From Streptomyces griseoviridis (GTDB lineage: Bacteria > Actinomycetota > Actinomycetes > Streptomycetales > Streptomycetaceae): a DNA stretch of 64,000 nt. Position 1 is the stretch's first letter. The number at the start of each line of letters is the position of its first letter. The notes beneath the pieces are model-generated. The model was given only the letters and a program-made list of their open reading frames with translations. It had not been told where the DNA came from and made no database searches. Position numbers and translations under genes: made by a program. Positions 1-8,852 of this stretch are shown here, one piece after another. The stretch spans positions 930,001 through 994,000 of the forward strand of contig NZ_CP029078.1 in NCBI RefSeq assembly GCF_005222485.1. The letters are read 5' to 3'.

Positions 1-891
1 ACCGAGGCCGAGGGCCACGACGGCGCCACCGGCGATCAGACCGGTGGACGAGTTCGCGCCGGTCTCGGCGAGGGGCGTGGCGCTGTCACTGGGCGAGGGC
101 GCCGGGGAGGCCGGCGGCTTCGACGCCAGCGGCGGCACGTCCGAGGTGGTGGGCGGGGTGGAGGCGGAGGCGGGCGGCTTGCTCGCCTCGGCCGGGGGCG
201 TGCTCTCCTTCGGCGGCGCGCTCTCCTCGGGGGTGCCCGGGGTGGCGGGCGTCCCGGGGGTCGACTCGCTCGGCGTCGGGGTGGGCGACTCCGGCTTGCC
301 CGGCTCGCACGCCTTGTCGCCGCCGTTCCAGGCGGCGATGAGGTGGTACGGGGTCATGACGCCGGTGGGCTGGTCGGGCAGCGGGCCGTGGCCCTCCCCG
401 GTCTTGCCGTCGTAGGTGACGTCGTCGCCGTAGAGGTCGATCTGGCCGTAGCAGTCGGGGGACTTGACCGTCAGCTTCTGCCAACTCCGCCCGTCGTCGC
501 CGGATGTGGCGACGTCCTTGGCGTCCAGGTAGACGGTGCTCTTGTCGACGAGGGCCTGCTTGCCGGACGAGAACCAGTCAGGGCCCTCGGTGGTGTACTC
601 GGCGAGGGAGACGGGGTAGGTGCAGCCCTCGCCGACCTTCTGGTCGGGGGCGAGGCGGACCTCGACGGTGCCGGGCGTGCTCTCCCACTGGTGGAAGCCG
701 CCCTGCGAGGTCCAATCGGGGCCGACGGGCTTACCGTCGGCGTCGACCATGCGGTACTGGACGGTGGCGGACCGGCAGCCGCCGTCGGGCGTGGCGCTCG
801 CCGTGCCCGCCACGAGGACGGGCAGGGCGCCGGCCGCGAACGCGGTCGCGGCGAGGGCGTACAGGGTGCGGGAACGTTGCCTACGAGACAA
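1..891 (-). CDS. LAETG-anchored secreted protein (sortase E type), 3' end outside window
   Basis: The coding frame runs off the left edge; 297 codons are visible. The start is taken as TTG at 891 because an AGAGG ribosome site lies about 8 nt upstream and a signal peptide follows at once (basic SRRQRSR, hydrophobic stretch, cleavage near ASA-TP). The mature part has several cysteines and a W/Y-rich domain of about 150 residues of no family I recognise. A Pro/Ser/Thr/Glu-rich wall-spanning linker follows (repeats of TPGTPATPGTP and KPPASAS type), then LAETG at residues 274-278 (bases 58-72) and the start of a hydrophobic anchor. LAxTG is the sorting signal of class E sortases in streptomycetes, so the protein is probably linked covalently to peptidoglycan. 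The charged tail and stop are not visible. Function is unknown. Confidence 0.85.
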   Translation of the reverse strand, partial: MSRRQRSRTLYALAATAFAAGALPVLVAGTASATPDGGCRSATVQYRMVDADGKPVGPDWTSQGGFHQWESTPGTVEVRLAPDQKVGEGCTYPVSLAEYTTEGPDWFSSGKQALVDKSTVYLDAKDVATSGDDGRSWQKLTVKSPDCYGQIDLYGDDVTYDGKTGEGHGPLPDQPTGVMTPYHLIAAWNGGDKACEPGKPESPTPTPSESTPGTPATPGTPEESAPPKESTPPAEASKPPASASTPPTTSDVPPLASKPPASPAPSPSDSATPLAETGANSSTGLIAGGAVVALGLG

Positions 892-1127
892 ATCGGGCCT
901 CTGTGCAATCGGAAGGTGTGGGAGGTGGCAGAGGGCACGGAACCGGGGCGTGCGGAGACGACCGCGGGCACACGGAACCGAGCCACTCGCGTCGCTTCGG
1001 TCACTTCGAACGCGGTGGCGAAGCGGACTGAATTCTTGTCACCTTCCACAACTCCCGTCAATTCTGCACCAGTTCAGCACAGAGAAAGGACGTGTGCGGT
1101 CACCGGGGCGACGGAAGAGGGGATTTG

Positions 1128-1727
1128 TCAGTCCACGTCGGGACGTTGCTCAGGGCGCAGCGAGGGCACGTCGAGGTCGGCCGGAAGCAGCCGGTAGACC
1201 TGGAGCCGCAGGTCGTAGTACTTGTCCGTCTCCCCCACCCACTCCATCCCGACCCGGCGCGCGGTCGCGGCGCCGCGCTCGTTGCGGGGCCGTACGACGG
1301 CGAAGATCTCGTCCGCGCCCGCGGCGAAGGCGTAGTGGGCCACCGCGTGCCCGGCCTCCGCCGCGAGTCCGCTCCCCCAGGCCGCCGGGGCGAGCTGCCA
1401 GCCGATCTCCAGGTCGCGGCGGTCCGGGGGCAGCGCGAGCAGCGCGATCCCGCCGATCACGGCTGTGTCGCCGCGCCGCTCGATCGCCCACCGTCCCTGC
1501 GGGGCGTCCAGGGTCTCGTCGAGCGCGATCCACCGTTCGAGCAGTTCCCGCATGGCCGCCGCGTCCGGCACCCGCTCCAGCGCCGGGGCCAGCCACCGCG
1601 CGACGTCCGGGACCCCGTAGATCCCGAGGGCCGCCTCCGCGTCGCCCGCCGTCCACGGGCGGAGCACCAGCCGGGGCGTGGTGATCCGTCTTCCCTCGAT
1701 GACGACCCGGTGCTCACGTTCGGCCAT
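1128..1727 (-). CDS. GNAT family N-acetyltransferase (RimJ/RimL-like)
   Basis: A 199-residue protein with the usual acetyltransferase_3 layout: TPRLVLRPW near residue 17, the central strand DLEIGWQLAPAAWGSGLAAEA that forms the acetyl-CoA pyrophosphate loop, and RPRNERGAATARRVGMEWVGE near the C terminus. Such proteins acetylate N-terminal amines of proteins or small molecules; the substrate cannot be read from sequence. It stands alone, with about 236 bp to the gene on its left and a 310-bp gap on its right. Confidence 0.9.
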   Translation of the reverse strand: MAEREHRVVIEGRRITTPRLVLRPWTAGDAEAALGIYGVPDVARWLAPALERVPDAAAMRELLERWIALDETLDAPQGRWAIERRGDTAVIGGIALLALPPDRRDLEIGWQLAPAAWGSGLAAEAGHAVAHYAFAAGADEIFAVVRPRNERGAATARRVGMEWVGETDKYYDLRLQVYRLLPADLDVPSLRPEQRPDVD

Positions 1728-1823
1728 ACCGGCACGCTACCAACGGCTCCCCCATCCGGCGCGGCGGAGGCCGGGCCGCGGCAGCGCCCGACATTGACGC
1801 ACCCGGCACTCTTCCCTACTTTC

Positions 1824-1837
1824 TGAGAGCGCTCTCA
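1824..1837. promoter_or_regulatory. LacI-family operator upstream of the GH76-GH2-GH76 locus
   Basis: TGAGAGCGCTCTCA is a perfect 14-bp palindrome with a central CG step, the classic form of a LacI/GalR-family operator. Similar GAGAGCGCTCTC-like sites control sugar-utilisation genes in streptomycetes. It lies 200 bp before the first GH76 start and close to the start of the leftward GNAT gene. The cognate regulator is not in this window. Confidence 0.7.
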
Positions 1838-1885
1838 TATTCGCCGGCCCGCCAGGGCCCCCTCTCCCCCGCTCCCCCCATCCGC

Positions 1886-1952
1886 GTCACCCCCACCGCA
1901 CGCCCTGCTCCCCCACTCCCGTCACCCCCCACCGCGCGCCCCGCTCCCCCAC
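1886..1952 (+). repeat. Pyrimidine-rich direct repeat in the 5' region of the GH76 gene
   Basis: Two imperfect copies of a C-rich unit of about 31 nt (GTCACCCCC...GCTCCCCCAC) at 1886-1916 and 1921-1952, period about 35 bp, with further C-rich text on both sides. This is all I see between the operator and the GH76 start apart from the ribosome site at about 2028-2033. It would lie in the untranslated leader of the operon. Confidence 0.6.
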
Positions 1953-2037
1953 CCACGCACCGGTGTGCCCCGCCCGCCCGGGCGGCGACGCGCCGTCCGG
2001 TGTGCGGCCCGGGGCATCGGACGACCAGGAAGGTCCC

Positions 2038-3576
2038 ATGACCCCCACCCACCGTCTGCTGTCGCGCCCGCTGCTGCGGATCGCGGCGCTCCTTCCGACC
2101 CTGTCCGCGCTCGTCGTCCCGCTCGCGACACCGGCGTCCGCCGGCGGGGCCGGGAGCGGGGCCGGCACCGTCAAGGTCTCGCAGGCCCCGGCGACCGCGT
2201 CCGCCTCCCTCGCCGCCGCCGCGATCTGCAACAAGTACTGCGACGCCCGTGACCCCTCGCTCTCCCCCGGCGACCGCGCGCCGGTCACGGCGAGCGTCTT
2301 CTCCCGCACGGTCGTCCTGCACTTCGACGACGCCGACGCGATGGGCTGGGCGTCGATCGACAACGGCAGCCCCGGTGACGAGGTGTGGCTCGACCGGTCC
2401 TTCGACGGCGGCCGGAGCTGGGCCTCGGGCAGCAGGCTCGGCGACACCAACGTGCCGACGGGCGGGCGGGGTTGGCGCACCCAGATGTACAACGTGGACG
2501 ACTGGAACAACGACGGTGTCGGCGCCCTGCGCGCCTGCGGCAAGGCGGGCGACCGGGCCGACATCGCCTGCACCCCGTGGGCCCGCACCACCTGGAACGC
2601 GGGCGAGCGGCGCACCGCGGCGGCCACCGGCCTGATGACGTTCTACAACAAGGGCACCGGCCTCTTCGACACCACCGGCTGGTGGAACTCCGCGAACGCC
2701 CTCACCGCGCTCATCGACAACATCCGGGTGACGGGCATGCCCAGTTACCGGTACGCCATCGCCAGGACCTACGACGCCAACATCAACGCGCGGGACGGGC
2801 AGTTCCGCAACGAGTACATCGACGACACCGGCTGGTGGGGCCTCGCCTGGGTCGCCGCGTACGACCTGACGGGCGACGGCCGTTACCTCGCCACGGCCCG
2901 CGCGGACGCCGACCACATGGCCGCCTACTGGGACACGACGTGCGGCGGCGGGGTCTGGTGGAGCACGGCGCGGACGTACAAGAACGCCATCGCCAACTCC
3001 CTCTACCTCCAGCTCAACGCGGCCCTGCACAACCGGGTCCCGGGCGACACCGCCTACCTGGCGCGGGCCCGCGCGGGCTGGTCCTGGTTCCAGGGCACCG
3101 GCATGGTGAACGGCTCGAACCTGGTCAACGACGGCATCGACCTGTCGACCTGCCGCAACAACGGCGCCGCCGTCTGGTCGTACAACCAGGGTGTGCTGCT
3201 CGGTGGTCTCGCCGAGCTGTACCGGGCCACCGGTGACAGCGGCGTCCTCAGCTCCGCGCGCCGGATCGCGGACGCGGCGACGACGACGTCCCAACTGCAC
3301 ACCGCCGACGGCATCCTGCGCGATCCGTGCGAGGGCGGGGACTGCGGCGGCGACGGACCCTCCTTCAAGGGCGCCCATGTGCGGGGGCTGGCCCGGCTCA
3401 ACTCCGTTCTGTCGGACCACCCTTACACTGCCTACCTGCGCACCCAGGCCGCGCGTGCCCAGGCGAGCGACCGCAACGCCCTCGACCAGTACGGGCTGCG
3501 CTGGTACGGACCGCTCGACACGGTGGACGCGGCCCGGCAGCAGAGTGCCCTCGATCTGCTCGACGCGGCGTCATGA
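2038..3576 (+). CDS. Secreted glycoside hydrolase family 76 protein (alpha-1,6-mannanase type)
   Basis: 512 residues. The ATG at 2038 follows AGGAAGG and opens a signal peptide ([25 protein letters not shown], cleavage near ASA-GG at 35). Residues about 63-186 form an accessory module ([11 protein letters not shown] ... GWASIDNG ... [12 protein letters not shown] ... ACTPWAR) that recurs in the neighbouring GH76 gene at 6128. The GH76 catalytic (alpha/alpha)6 domain follows from about 195 ([47 protein letters not shown]). Asp262-Asp263 in YIDDTGWW matches the catalytic Asp pair of the family, which cleaves alpha-1,6-mannan backbones. First gene of the locus behind the LacI-type operator. Confidence 0.93.
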   Translation: MTPTHRLLSRPLLRIAALLPTLSALVVPLATPASAGGAGSGAGTVKVSQAPATASASLAAAAICNKYCDARDPSLSPGDRAPVTASVFSRTVVLHFDDADAMGWASIDNGSPGDEVWLDRSFDGGRSWASGSRLGDTNVPTGGRGWRTQMYNVDDWNNDGVGALRACGKAGDRADIACTPWARTTWNAGERRTAAATGLMTFYNKGTGLFDTTGWWNSANALTALIDNIRVTGMPSYRYAIARTYDANINARDGQFRNEYIDDTGWWGLAWVAAYDLTGDGRYLATARADADHMAAYWDTTCGGGVWWSTARTYKNAIANSLYLQLNAALHNRVPGDTAYLARARAGWSWFQGTGMVNGSNLVNDGIDLSTCRNNGAAVWSYNQGVLLGGLAELYRATGDSGVLSSARRIADAATTTSQLHTADGILRDPCEGGDCGGDGPSFKGAHVRGLARLNSVLSDHPYTAYLRTQAARAQASDRNALDQYGLRWYGPLDTVDAARQQSALDLLDAAS

Positions 3577-3623
3577 CGACCCGACAACGTTGTCCCGAGC
3601 CGTCCCACGGAAGGCGTGCCACC

Positions 3624-5993
3624 GTGCTGAGACTCCCCGCCCCGCGCTCCGCCGTCCTCCCCCTGGTGAGACGGTCCCTGCGCCATCTGCTGACCGCCGC
3701 CGTGGTGTCGGCGCTGGCCGCGACGCTGCTCGCCACCGGCGCACCGCCCTCCCGGGCCACCGCGGACGACTGGACCCCGAGGCCCGCGCCGCAGACGACC
3801 CCGTGGACCGACCAGGTCTCCGTGGACCACCCGCTGCCCGACTACCCCCGGCCCCAACTCGTCCGCCCCGACTGGGCGAATCTCAACGGCATCTGGGAGT
3901 TCGCGGTCACCGCCCGCGGCGCGGCGCAGCCGGCCACCTTCGGTGAGCGCATCCGGGTGCCGTTCGTCCCGGAGTCCGCGCTCTCCGGCATCCAGCGCAG
4001 GATCACCGCGAACGACCGGCTCTGGTACAAGCGCACCTTCACCGTGCCGGCCGACTGGTCGGGGCGCCGGGTCCAGCTCAACTTCGGTGCCAGTGACGGG
4101 GAGACATCGGTCTGGGTCAACGGGCAGCAGGCGGGCGCCGTCCACCGGGGCGGCTACGACGCGTTCTCGTTCGACATCACACCGCTGCTGAACGGCGGCA
4201 CCAACACGGTCGTCGTCTCCGCGTACGACCCGACGGAGTCCGGCGGGCAGGCCATCGGCAAGCAGCGCGTGCAGGACGTCACCCCGCACGCCGGCCACAG
4301 CATCGTCTACACCGCCGCGTCGGGCATCTGGCAGACGGTCTGGCTGGAGCCGACGGCCGCCGCGCACCTCACCCGCCTCGACATGGTCCCGCGCCTGACG
4401 GACGGCACCCTGCGGGTGACGGCGCGCGGGACCGGGGCGGACGGCGCGCGCGTCAAGGTGACCGTCTCCAGCGGCCGCACCCCGGTCGGCAGCGCCACCG
4501 GCGCGGTCGGCACCGAGTTCGCGGTACCGGTGCCGAACGCGCGCCTGTGGACGCCGGACGACCCGTTCCTGTACGACGTCACCGCCGAACTGACCGCTGC
4601 CCCAGGCGCCGACCGGGTCGTCGGCTACACCGGCATGCGGTCGATCGACGTGCGGGACGTGAACGGGGTGCGACGCCCGGTGCTGAACGGGTCGTTCGTC
4701 TTCCAGACCGGCACCCTCGACCAGGGGTACTGGCCCGACGGCATCTACACCGCGCCCACCGACGAGGCCCTCGCCCACGACCTCCGCAAGCACAAGGACC
4801 TCGGCTTCAACATGGTCCGCAAGCACATCAAGGTGGAGCCGCAGCGCTGGTTCTACTGGGCGGACCGGCTGGGTCTGCTGGTGTGGCAGGACATGCCGTC
4901 CATGGACAGCGGCAAGAGCCCCGACAGCGCGGCCCGCACCCAGTGGGAGACCGAGTACCGGGCCGTCATCGACCAGCACCGCAGCTCGCCCGCGCTCATC
5001 CAGTGGGTCGACCAGAACGAGGGCTGGGGCCAGTACGACCAGGCGCGCGTCGCCGACATGGTCAAGGCGTACGACCCCTCGCGCCTCGTCGACAACATGA
5101 GCGGCGTCAACTGCTGCGGCGCGCGGGACGGCGGCAACGGCGACGTCGTCGACCACCACAACTACGTCGGCCCGGGGAACACCCCGGCGGAGCCGGCGCG
5201 CGCCTCGGTCCTCGGCGAGTACGGCGGCCTCGGCTTCCGGGAGAGCGGCCACGAGTGGTATCCGGGCGGCGGGTTCAGCTACGAGGACCAGCCGACCCGG
5301 TCCGCGCTCGACGACCGTCTCGTCGGGCTGCTCGACGGGCTGCGGGAGAACTCCCTTCCCGCGGGCGGCCTTTCGGCGTCCGTGTACACGCAGATCACCG
5401 ACGTCGAGAACGAGGCCAACGGTCTGATCAGTTACGACCGGCAGGTCGTCAAGGTCGACGAGGCGCGGGTCAGGGCCGCCAACCAGGCGCTGATCGCCGC
5501 GTCCCGCACGGTGGGGGCGCCGGTGCGGCTGCCGGTGGACCAGTACGTGTCGATCCGGGTCACCACCCCCGGCTACACCGACCGCTACGTCCGCCACTAC
5601 GACGGGCTCGGCTCCACCGAGGTCGTCACCGAGGGCAGTTCCGCCCTGGTGAAGCAGGACGCCACCTGGAAGGTGCGGGCCGGACTCGCCAACCGGCTCT
5701 GCTACAGCTTCGAGTCCCGCAACTACCCGGGCGAGTACCTGCGGCACCGGGACTTCCGGGTCAGGCGCGAGGCGGTCGACGGCTCCGCGGTGTCGCGGGA
5801 CGACGCGACCTGGTGCCCCGTCCAGGGCAGCGGCGGCGTCCGGCTGTCGGCGGCCGGCTTCCCCGGCCAGTACCTGCGGCACGCCAACGCCGAACTCTGG
5901 CTGGCGCGGCGCGGCGGCGGCCACGCCTGGGACGGTTCCGCGTCCTTCACCGAGGACACCACGTGGGCGATCGGAGCGCCCTGGGCACCGTGA
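3624..5993 (+). CDS. Secreted glycoside hydrolase family 2 protein with C-terminal AbfB domain
   Basis: 789 residues from GTG 3624, which has GGAAGG 9 nt upstream. An in-frame ATG at 3573 overlaps the preceding stop (ATGA) but has no ribosome site. A signal peptide (LLTAAVVSALAATLLATG) is followed by the GH2 sugar-binding jelly roll (WANLNGIWEF, LWYKRTF, SVWVNGQQ), the immunoglobulin-like domain and the TIM barrel. Glu466 in DQNEGW is the expected acid/base and Glu532 in LGEYGG the expected nucleophile. The last roughly 145 residues form an AbfB/CBM42 beta-trefoil (repeated YVRHYD, YLRHRD, YLRHANAE), a fold that binds arabinofuranose side chains. The exact linkage cut is unknown. It is likely cotranscribed with the flanking GH76 genes. 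Confidence 0.9.
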   Translation: MLRLPAPRSAVLPLVRRSLRHLLTAAVVSALAATLLATGAPPSRATADDWTPRPAPQTTPWTDQVSVDHPLPDYPRPQLVRPDWANLNGIWEFAVTARGAAQPATFGERIRVPFVPESALSGIQRRITANDRLWYKRTFTVPADWSGRRVQLNFGASDGETSVWVNGQQAGAVHRGGYDAFSFDITPLLNGGTNTVVVSAYDPTESGGQAIGKQRVQDVTPHAGHSIVYTAASGIWQTVWLEPTAAAHLTRLDMVPRLTDGTLRVTARGTGADGARVKVTVSSGRTPVGSATGAVGTEFAVPVPNARLWTPDDPFLYDVTAELTAAPGADRVVGYTGMRSIDVRDVNGVRRPVLNGSFVFQTGTLDQGYWPDGIYTAPTDEALAHDLRKHKDLGFNMVRKHIKVEPQRWFYWADRLGLLVWQDMPSMDSGKSPDSAARTQWETEYRAVIDQHRSSPALIQWVDQNEGWGQYDQARVADMVKAYDPSRLVDNMSGVNCCGARDGGNGDVVDHHNYVGPGNTPAEPARASVLGEYGGLGFRESGHEWYPGGGFSYEDQPTRSALDDRLVGLLDGLRENSLPAGGLSASVYTQITDVENEANGLISYDRQVVKVDEARVRAANQALIAASRTVGAPVRLPVDQYVSIRVTTPGYTDRYVRHYDGLGSTEVVTEGSSALVKQDATWKVRAGLANRLCYSFESRNYPGEYLRHRDFRVRREAVDGSAVSRDDATWCPVQGSGGVRLSAAGFPGQYLRHANAELWLARRGGGHAWDGSASFTEDTTWAIGAPWAP

Positions 5994-6127
5994 GCAACGT
6001 GCGGACGGCGCTCCTTTCACCCGCGATCCGCCTGTAGTCACGTCGAGTTGAACTCCGGCGGCCGTCCCGGGCGGCGGCCGCCGGCTCCCTGTCCGTGCAC
6101 GGCCCTCACGAAAGGGCGTGGTACGTC

Positions 6128-7978
6128 ATGGCAGTTCGGCCCCACCGCATCCTCGGCGCGTTCCTGGCGCCGGTCGTCGCTCTCGCCGGCCTCGTCGCGC
6201 TCCCGACCGCCGCCCGCGCCGCGACCTCGGTCTGCGCCCTGGCGTGCGACACCCTCGACCCCTCGAAGGCGCGCCAGGTGACCTTCCCCGTGCCCGACAG
6301 GAACCTCAACGGGCGGGTCCTGCGGCTGCATGTCTCCGACCCCGACGACATGGCCTGGGCGAGCGTCGACAACGGCTCGACCGGCGACTCGGTCTGGCTC
6401 GACCGCTCCTGGGACCGGGGCGCGACCTGGGAGCCGCTGCTCGGCAAGGCGAGCGTCCCCGGCTCCTGGACCGGCACCCGCACCCTCATGTACAACCTCA
6501 CCGACCCGCAGAACCACCGGCGCGGCTGGGTCCGTGCCTGCGGTGACGCGGCGGGCGTCAGCTGCACCGCCTGGGTGTACCCGACGGTGTGCGACGGCGC
6601 GTTCTGTGACGGCGCCGACCCGGCCACGGCCGCGGGCGACGACACCCCGGTGCCGTCGACGACCCTCTACGGGCGGACCATCAGCCTCCACGTCGACCAG
6701 CGCGACTCCGCCGCCTGGGGCGTCATCGCGGGCGGCGGCGCGGGCGACGAGATCTGGCTCGACCGCTCCTGGGACGAGGGCGCGACCTGGACCGAGGGTT
6801 CCTCGCTCGGCCGGACGAGCGTGTCGCCTGGCGCGACGACGGCCAGGACCGCGCTGTTCGCCACCCGCGACCCGCGAGGCCTGCTGTACGGCGGCGCGGT
6901 CCGCGCCTGCGGCCGTGAGTCCGCGCACCAGGAGGGCAGTTGCACCGCCTGGGTGCGCCCAACGCCGACCCGGGCGCGGGCGGCGGCGGACGCGCTGATG
7001 GCGTCGTACAACCCGTACGAGGGCTGGTGGCGCAGCAGTTGGTGGAACTCCGCCGCGACCCTCACCGCGCTCGTCGACTTCGCCCGGCGCTCCGGACGGC
7101 ACGACTACGACTGGGCGGTCGCCCGCACTTTCGAGCAGAACCGGGGTGTCTTCCCCGCGGGCGTGCGCAGCGGCGACCCGGTCGAGGGCCACTTCATCAG
7201 CCGTGCCATCGACGACGCGGAGTGGTGGGCGGTGGCCTGGCTCGCGGCCTACGACCTCACGCACGAGCAGCGGTACCTGGACGAGGCGGTCACCATCACC
7301 GAGTACGTGCGCGGGTACTGGGACACCGGCACGTGCGGCGGCGGGGTGTGGTGGGACCGGGAGCGCACCTACAAGAACGCGGTGACGAACGGGCTGTACG
7401 TGTGGCTGACGACGTCGCTGCACCAGCGGATCGCCGGTGACACGGCGTGGGGCGGCCGGGCGGTGGCGGCCGGCGACTGGTACCTGGGCAGCGGGCTGAT
7501 CGGCCCTTCGGGGCTCGTGAACGACGGGCTCACCGGGGGCTGCGCCAACAACGGTCAGACCGTGTGGAGTTACAACCAGGGGCTGGCCGTCGGCGCGTTC
7601 ACCGAGTTGTGGCGCTCCACCGGTCGGAGCCGCTACCTGGACACCGCGAAGCGGTTGGCCGACACGGCGCTCTCGTCGTCGGCGCTGACCCGTGACGGGG
7701 TGCTGACGGAGTCCTGCGACACCGGCACGAGCAGGTGCGACGACAACCAGAAGCAGTTCAAGGGCGTCTTCGTGCGGCATCTCGCGGACCTCGCGGACGC
7801 CACCGGCTCCGCCGTCTACGCGGCGTATCTCAAGCGGCAGGCGGACTCGGTCTGGGCCACCGACCGGGACGCCCTGAACCGGTTCGGCGGGCGCTGGGCG
7901 GGCACGGCCCCGAACCAGCGGGACTGGCGCACCCAGGCGGGGGCCCTGGGGGCGCTGACGGCGGCGGAGGGCCGCTGA
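6128..7978 (+). CDS. Secreted GH76 protein with duplicated N-terminal module
   Basis: 616 residues; ATG 6128 starts a signal peptide (ILGAFLAPVVALAGLVALPTAARA, cleavage about 31). Two tandem copies of the accessory module found once in the GH76 gene at 2038 occupy about 35-153 and 155-276; both carry WLDRSWD.GATW, a Cys pair and a terminal CTAWV. The GH76 domain runs from about 285, with the catalytic Asp pair at 362-363 (AIDDAEWW) and CGGGVWWDRERTYKNAVTNG. It is separated from the GH2 gene by 134 bp and may have its own promoter. Presumably it works with the other two enzymes on alpha-mannan or a related branched glycan. Confidence 0.92.
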   Translation: MAVRPHRILGAFLAPVVALAGLVALPTAARAATSVCALACDTLDPSKARQVTFPVPDRNLNGRVLRLHVSDPDDMAWASVDNGSTGDSVWLDRSWDRGATWEPLLGKASVPGSWTGTRTLMYNLTDPQNHRRGWVRACGDAAGVSCTAWVYPTVCDGAFCDGADPATAAGDDTPVPSTTLYGRTISLHVDQRDSAAWGVIAGGGAGDEIWLDRSWDEGATWTEGSSLGRTSVSPGATTARTALFATRDPRGLLYGGAVRACGRESAHQEGSCTAWVRPTPTRARAAADALMASYNPYEGWWRSSWWNSAATLTALVDFARRSGRHDYDWAVARTFEQNRGVFPAGVRSGDPVEGHFISRAIDDAEWWAVAWLAAYDLTHEQRYLDEAVTITEYVRGYWDTGTCGGGVWWDRERTYKNAVTNGLYVWLTTSLHQRIAGDTAWGGRAVAAGDWYLGSGLIGPSGLVNDGLTGGCANNGQTVWSYNQGLAVGAFTELWRSTGRSRYLDTAKRLADTALSSSALTRDGVLTESCDTGTSRCDDNQKQFKGVFVRHLADLADATGSAVYAAYLKRQADSVWATDRDALNRFGGRWAGTAPNQRDWRTQAGALGALTAAEGR

Positions 7979-8101
7979 TCCGGCGGGCGTGCGCCCCGCC
8001 GGCCGGGCCCGTCGGGGGCTCCGCGCGATTCGTGGGTACCCGGCGGGTTCCGGTCGGCCCGGTGTGGGCACCCGGCGCACCCCGGGAGTGAGGAGGCGGT
8101 C

Positions 8102-8806
8102 ATGGCGGCGACGACGCGTGGCAGCGGAGGGAGCGGTGGCGGCGCGGAGGCTCCGCGTGCCGCCGTGTTCGACGTGGACGGGACCCTCGTCGACACCAAC
8201 CATCTGCACGTGGTGACCTGGTGGGAGGCGTTCCGGCAGGCCGGTCACCAGGTCGCGACGCACGACATCCACCGGGCGGTGGGCCTGGGGTCGGGCGACC
8301 TCGTCGCGCGGCTGCTGGGCGAGGAGCGCGCCGGTGCGGAGGCGGAGGAGATCGGCGACGCGCACACGGTCCTCTACGCCCAGTATTTCGAACGCCTGTC
8401 CGCGTTCCGGGAGGCGAGCCGGCTGCTGCGGACCCTGGCGGGCGACGGCTGGCGGATCGTCCTCGCCACCTCCGCCGAAGGGCCCGAGCTGTCCGCGCTG
8501 CGCGCCGCGATCGACGCGGACGACGTCATCGAGGCGACGGCGAGCGCGGGCGACGTCGAACGGGGCAAACCCGCTCCCGAGCCGGTCGAGCGGGCCCTCG
8601 AACTGGTCGGCGCGTCCGCGCGGAGGTCGGTGTTCGTCGGCGACACGGTGTGGGACATGCGGGCGGGCAGCGGGGCCGGGGTGCGGTGCGTGGCGCTGCT
8701 CTGCGGCGGCATCCCGCGCCAGGACCTGGAGAAGGCGGGCGCCGACGCCGTCTACGACGACCCCGCCCACCTGCTGGCGTCCCTCGCGGAGAGCCCGCTG
8801 GCGTGA
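8102..8806 (+). CDS. HAD family hydrolase (phosphoglycolate/beta-phosphoglucomutase-like)
   Basis: 234 residues; ATG 8102 preceded by GAGGAGG. All HAD motifs are present: DVDGT with Asp24 and Asp26 (nucleophile and acid/base), motif II LATSAEG, motif III Lys in RGKPAPEP, motif IV GDTVWDM. The cap between motifs I and II is of the helical C1 type, fitting small sugar-phosphate phosphatases or phosphomutases. It lies 123 bp behind the GH76 gene in the same direction, so a role in sugar-phosphate handling is possible but not shown. Confidence 0.88.
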   Translation: MAATTRGSGGSGGGAEAPRAAVFDVDGTLVDTNHLHVVTWWEAFRQAGHQVATHDIHRAVGLGSGDLVARLLGEERAGAEAEEIGDAHTVLYAQYFERLSAFREASRLLRTLAGDGWRIVLATSAEGPELSALRAAIDADDVIEATASAGDVERGKPAPEPVERALELVGASARRSVFVGDTVWDMRAGSGAGVRCVALLCGGIPRQDLEKAGADAVYDDPAHLLASLAESPLA

Positions 8807-8852
8807 GAGGCGCGGGTGTTTTCCCTCGACGAGGAAGGGCACTCGCGGACAT

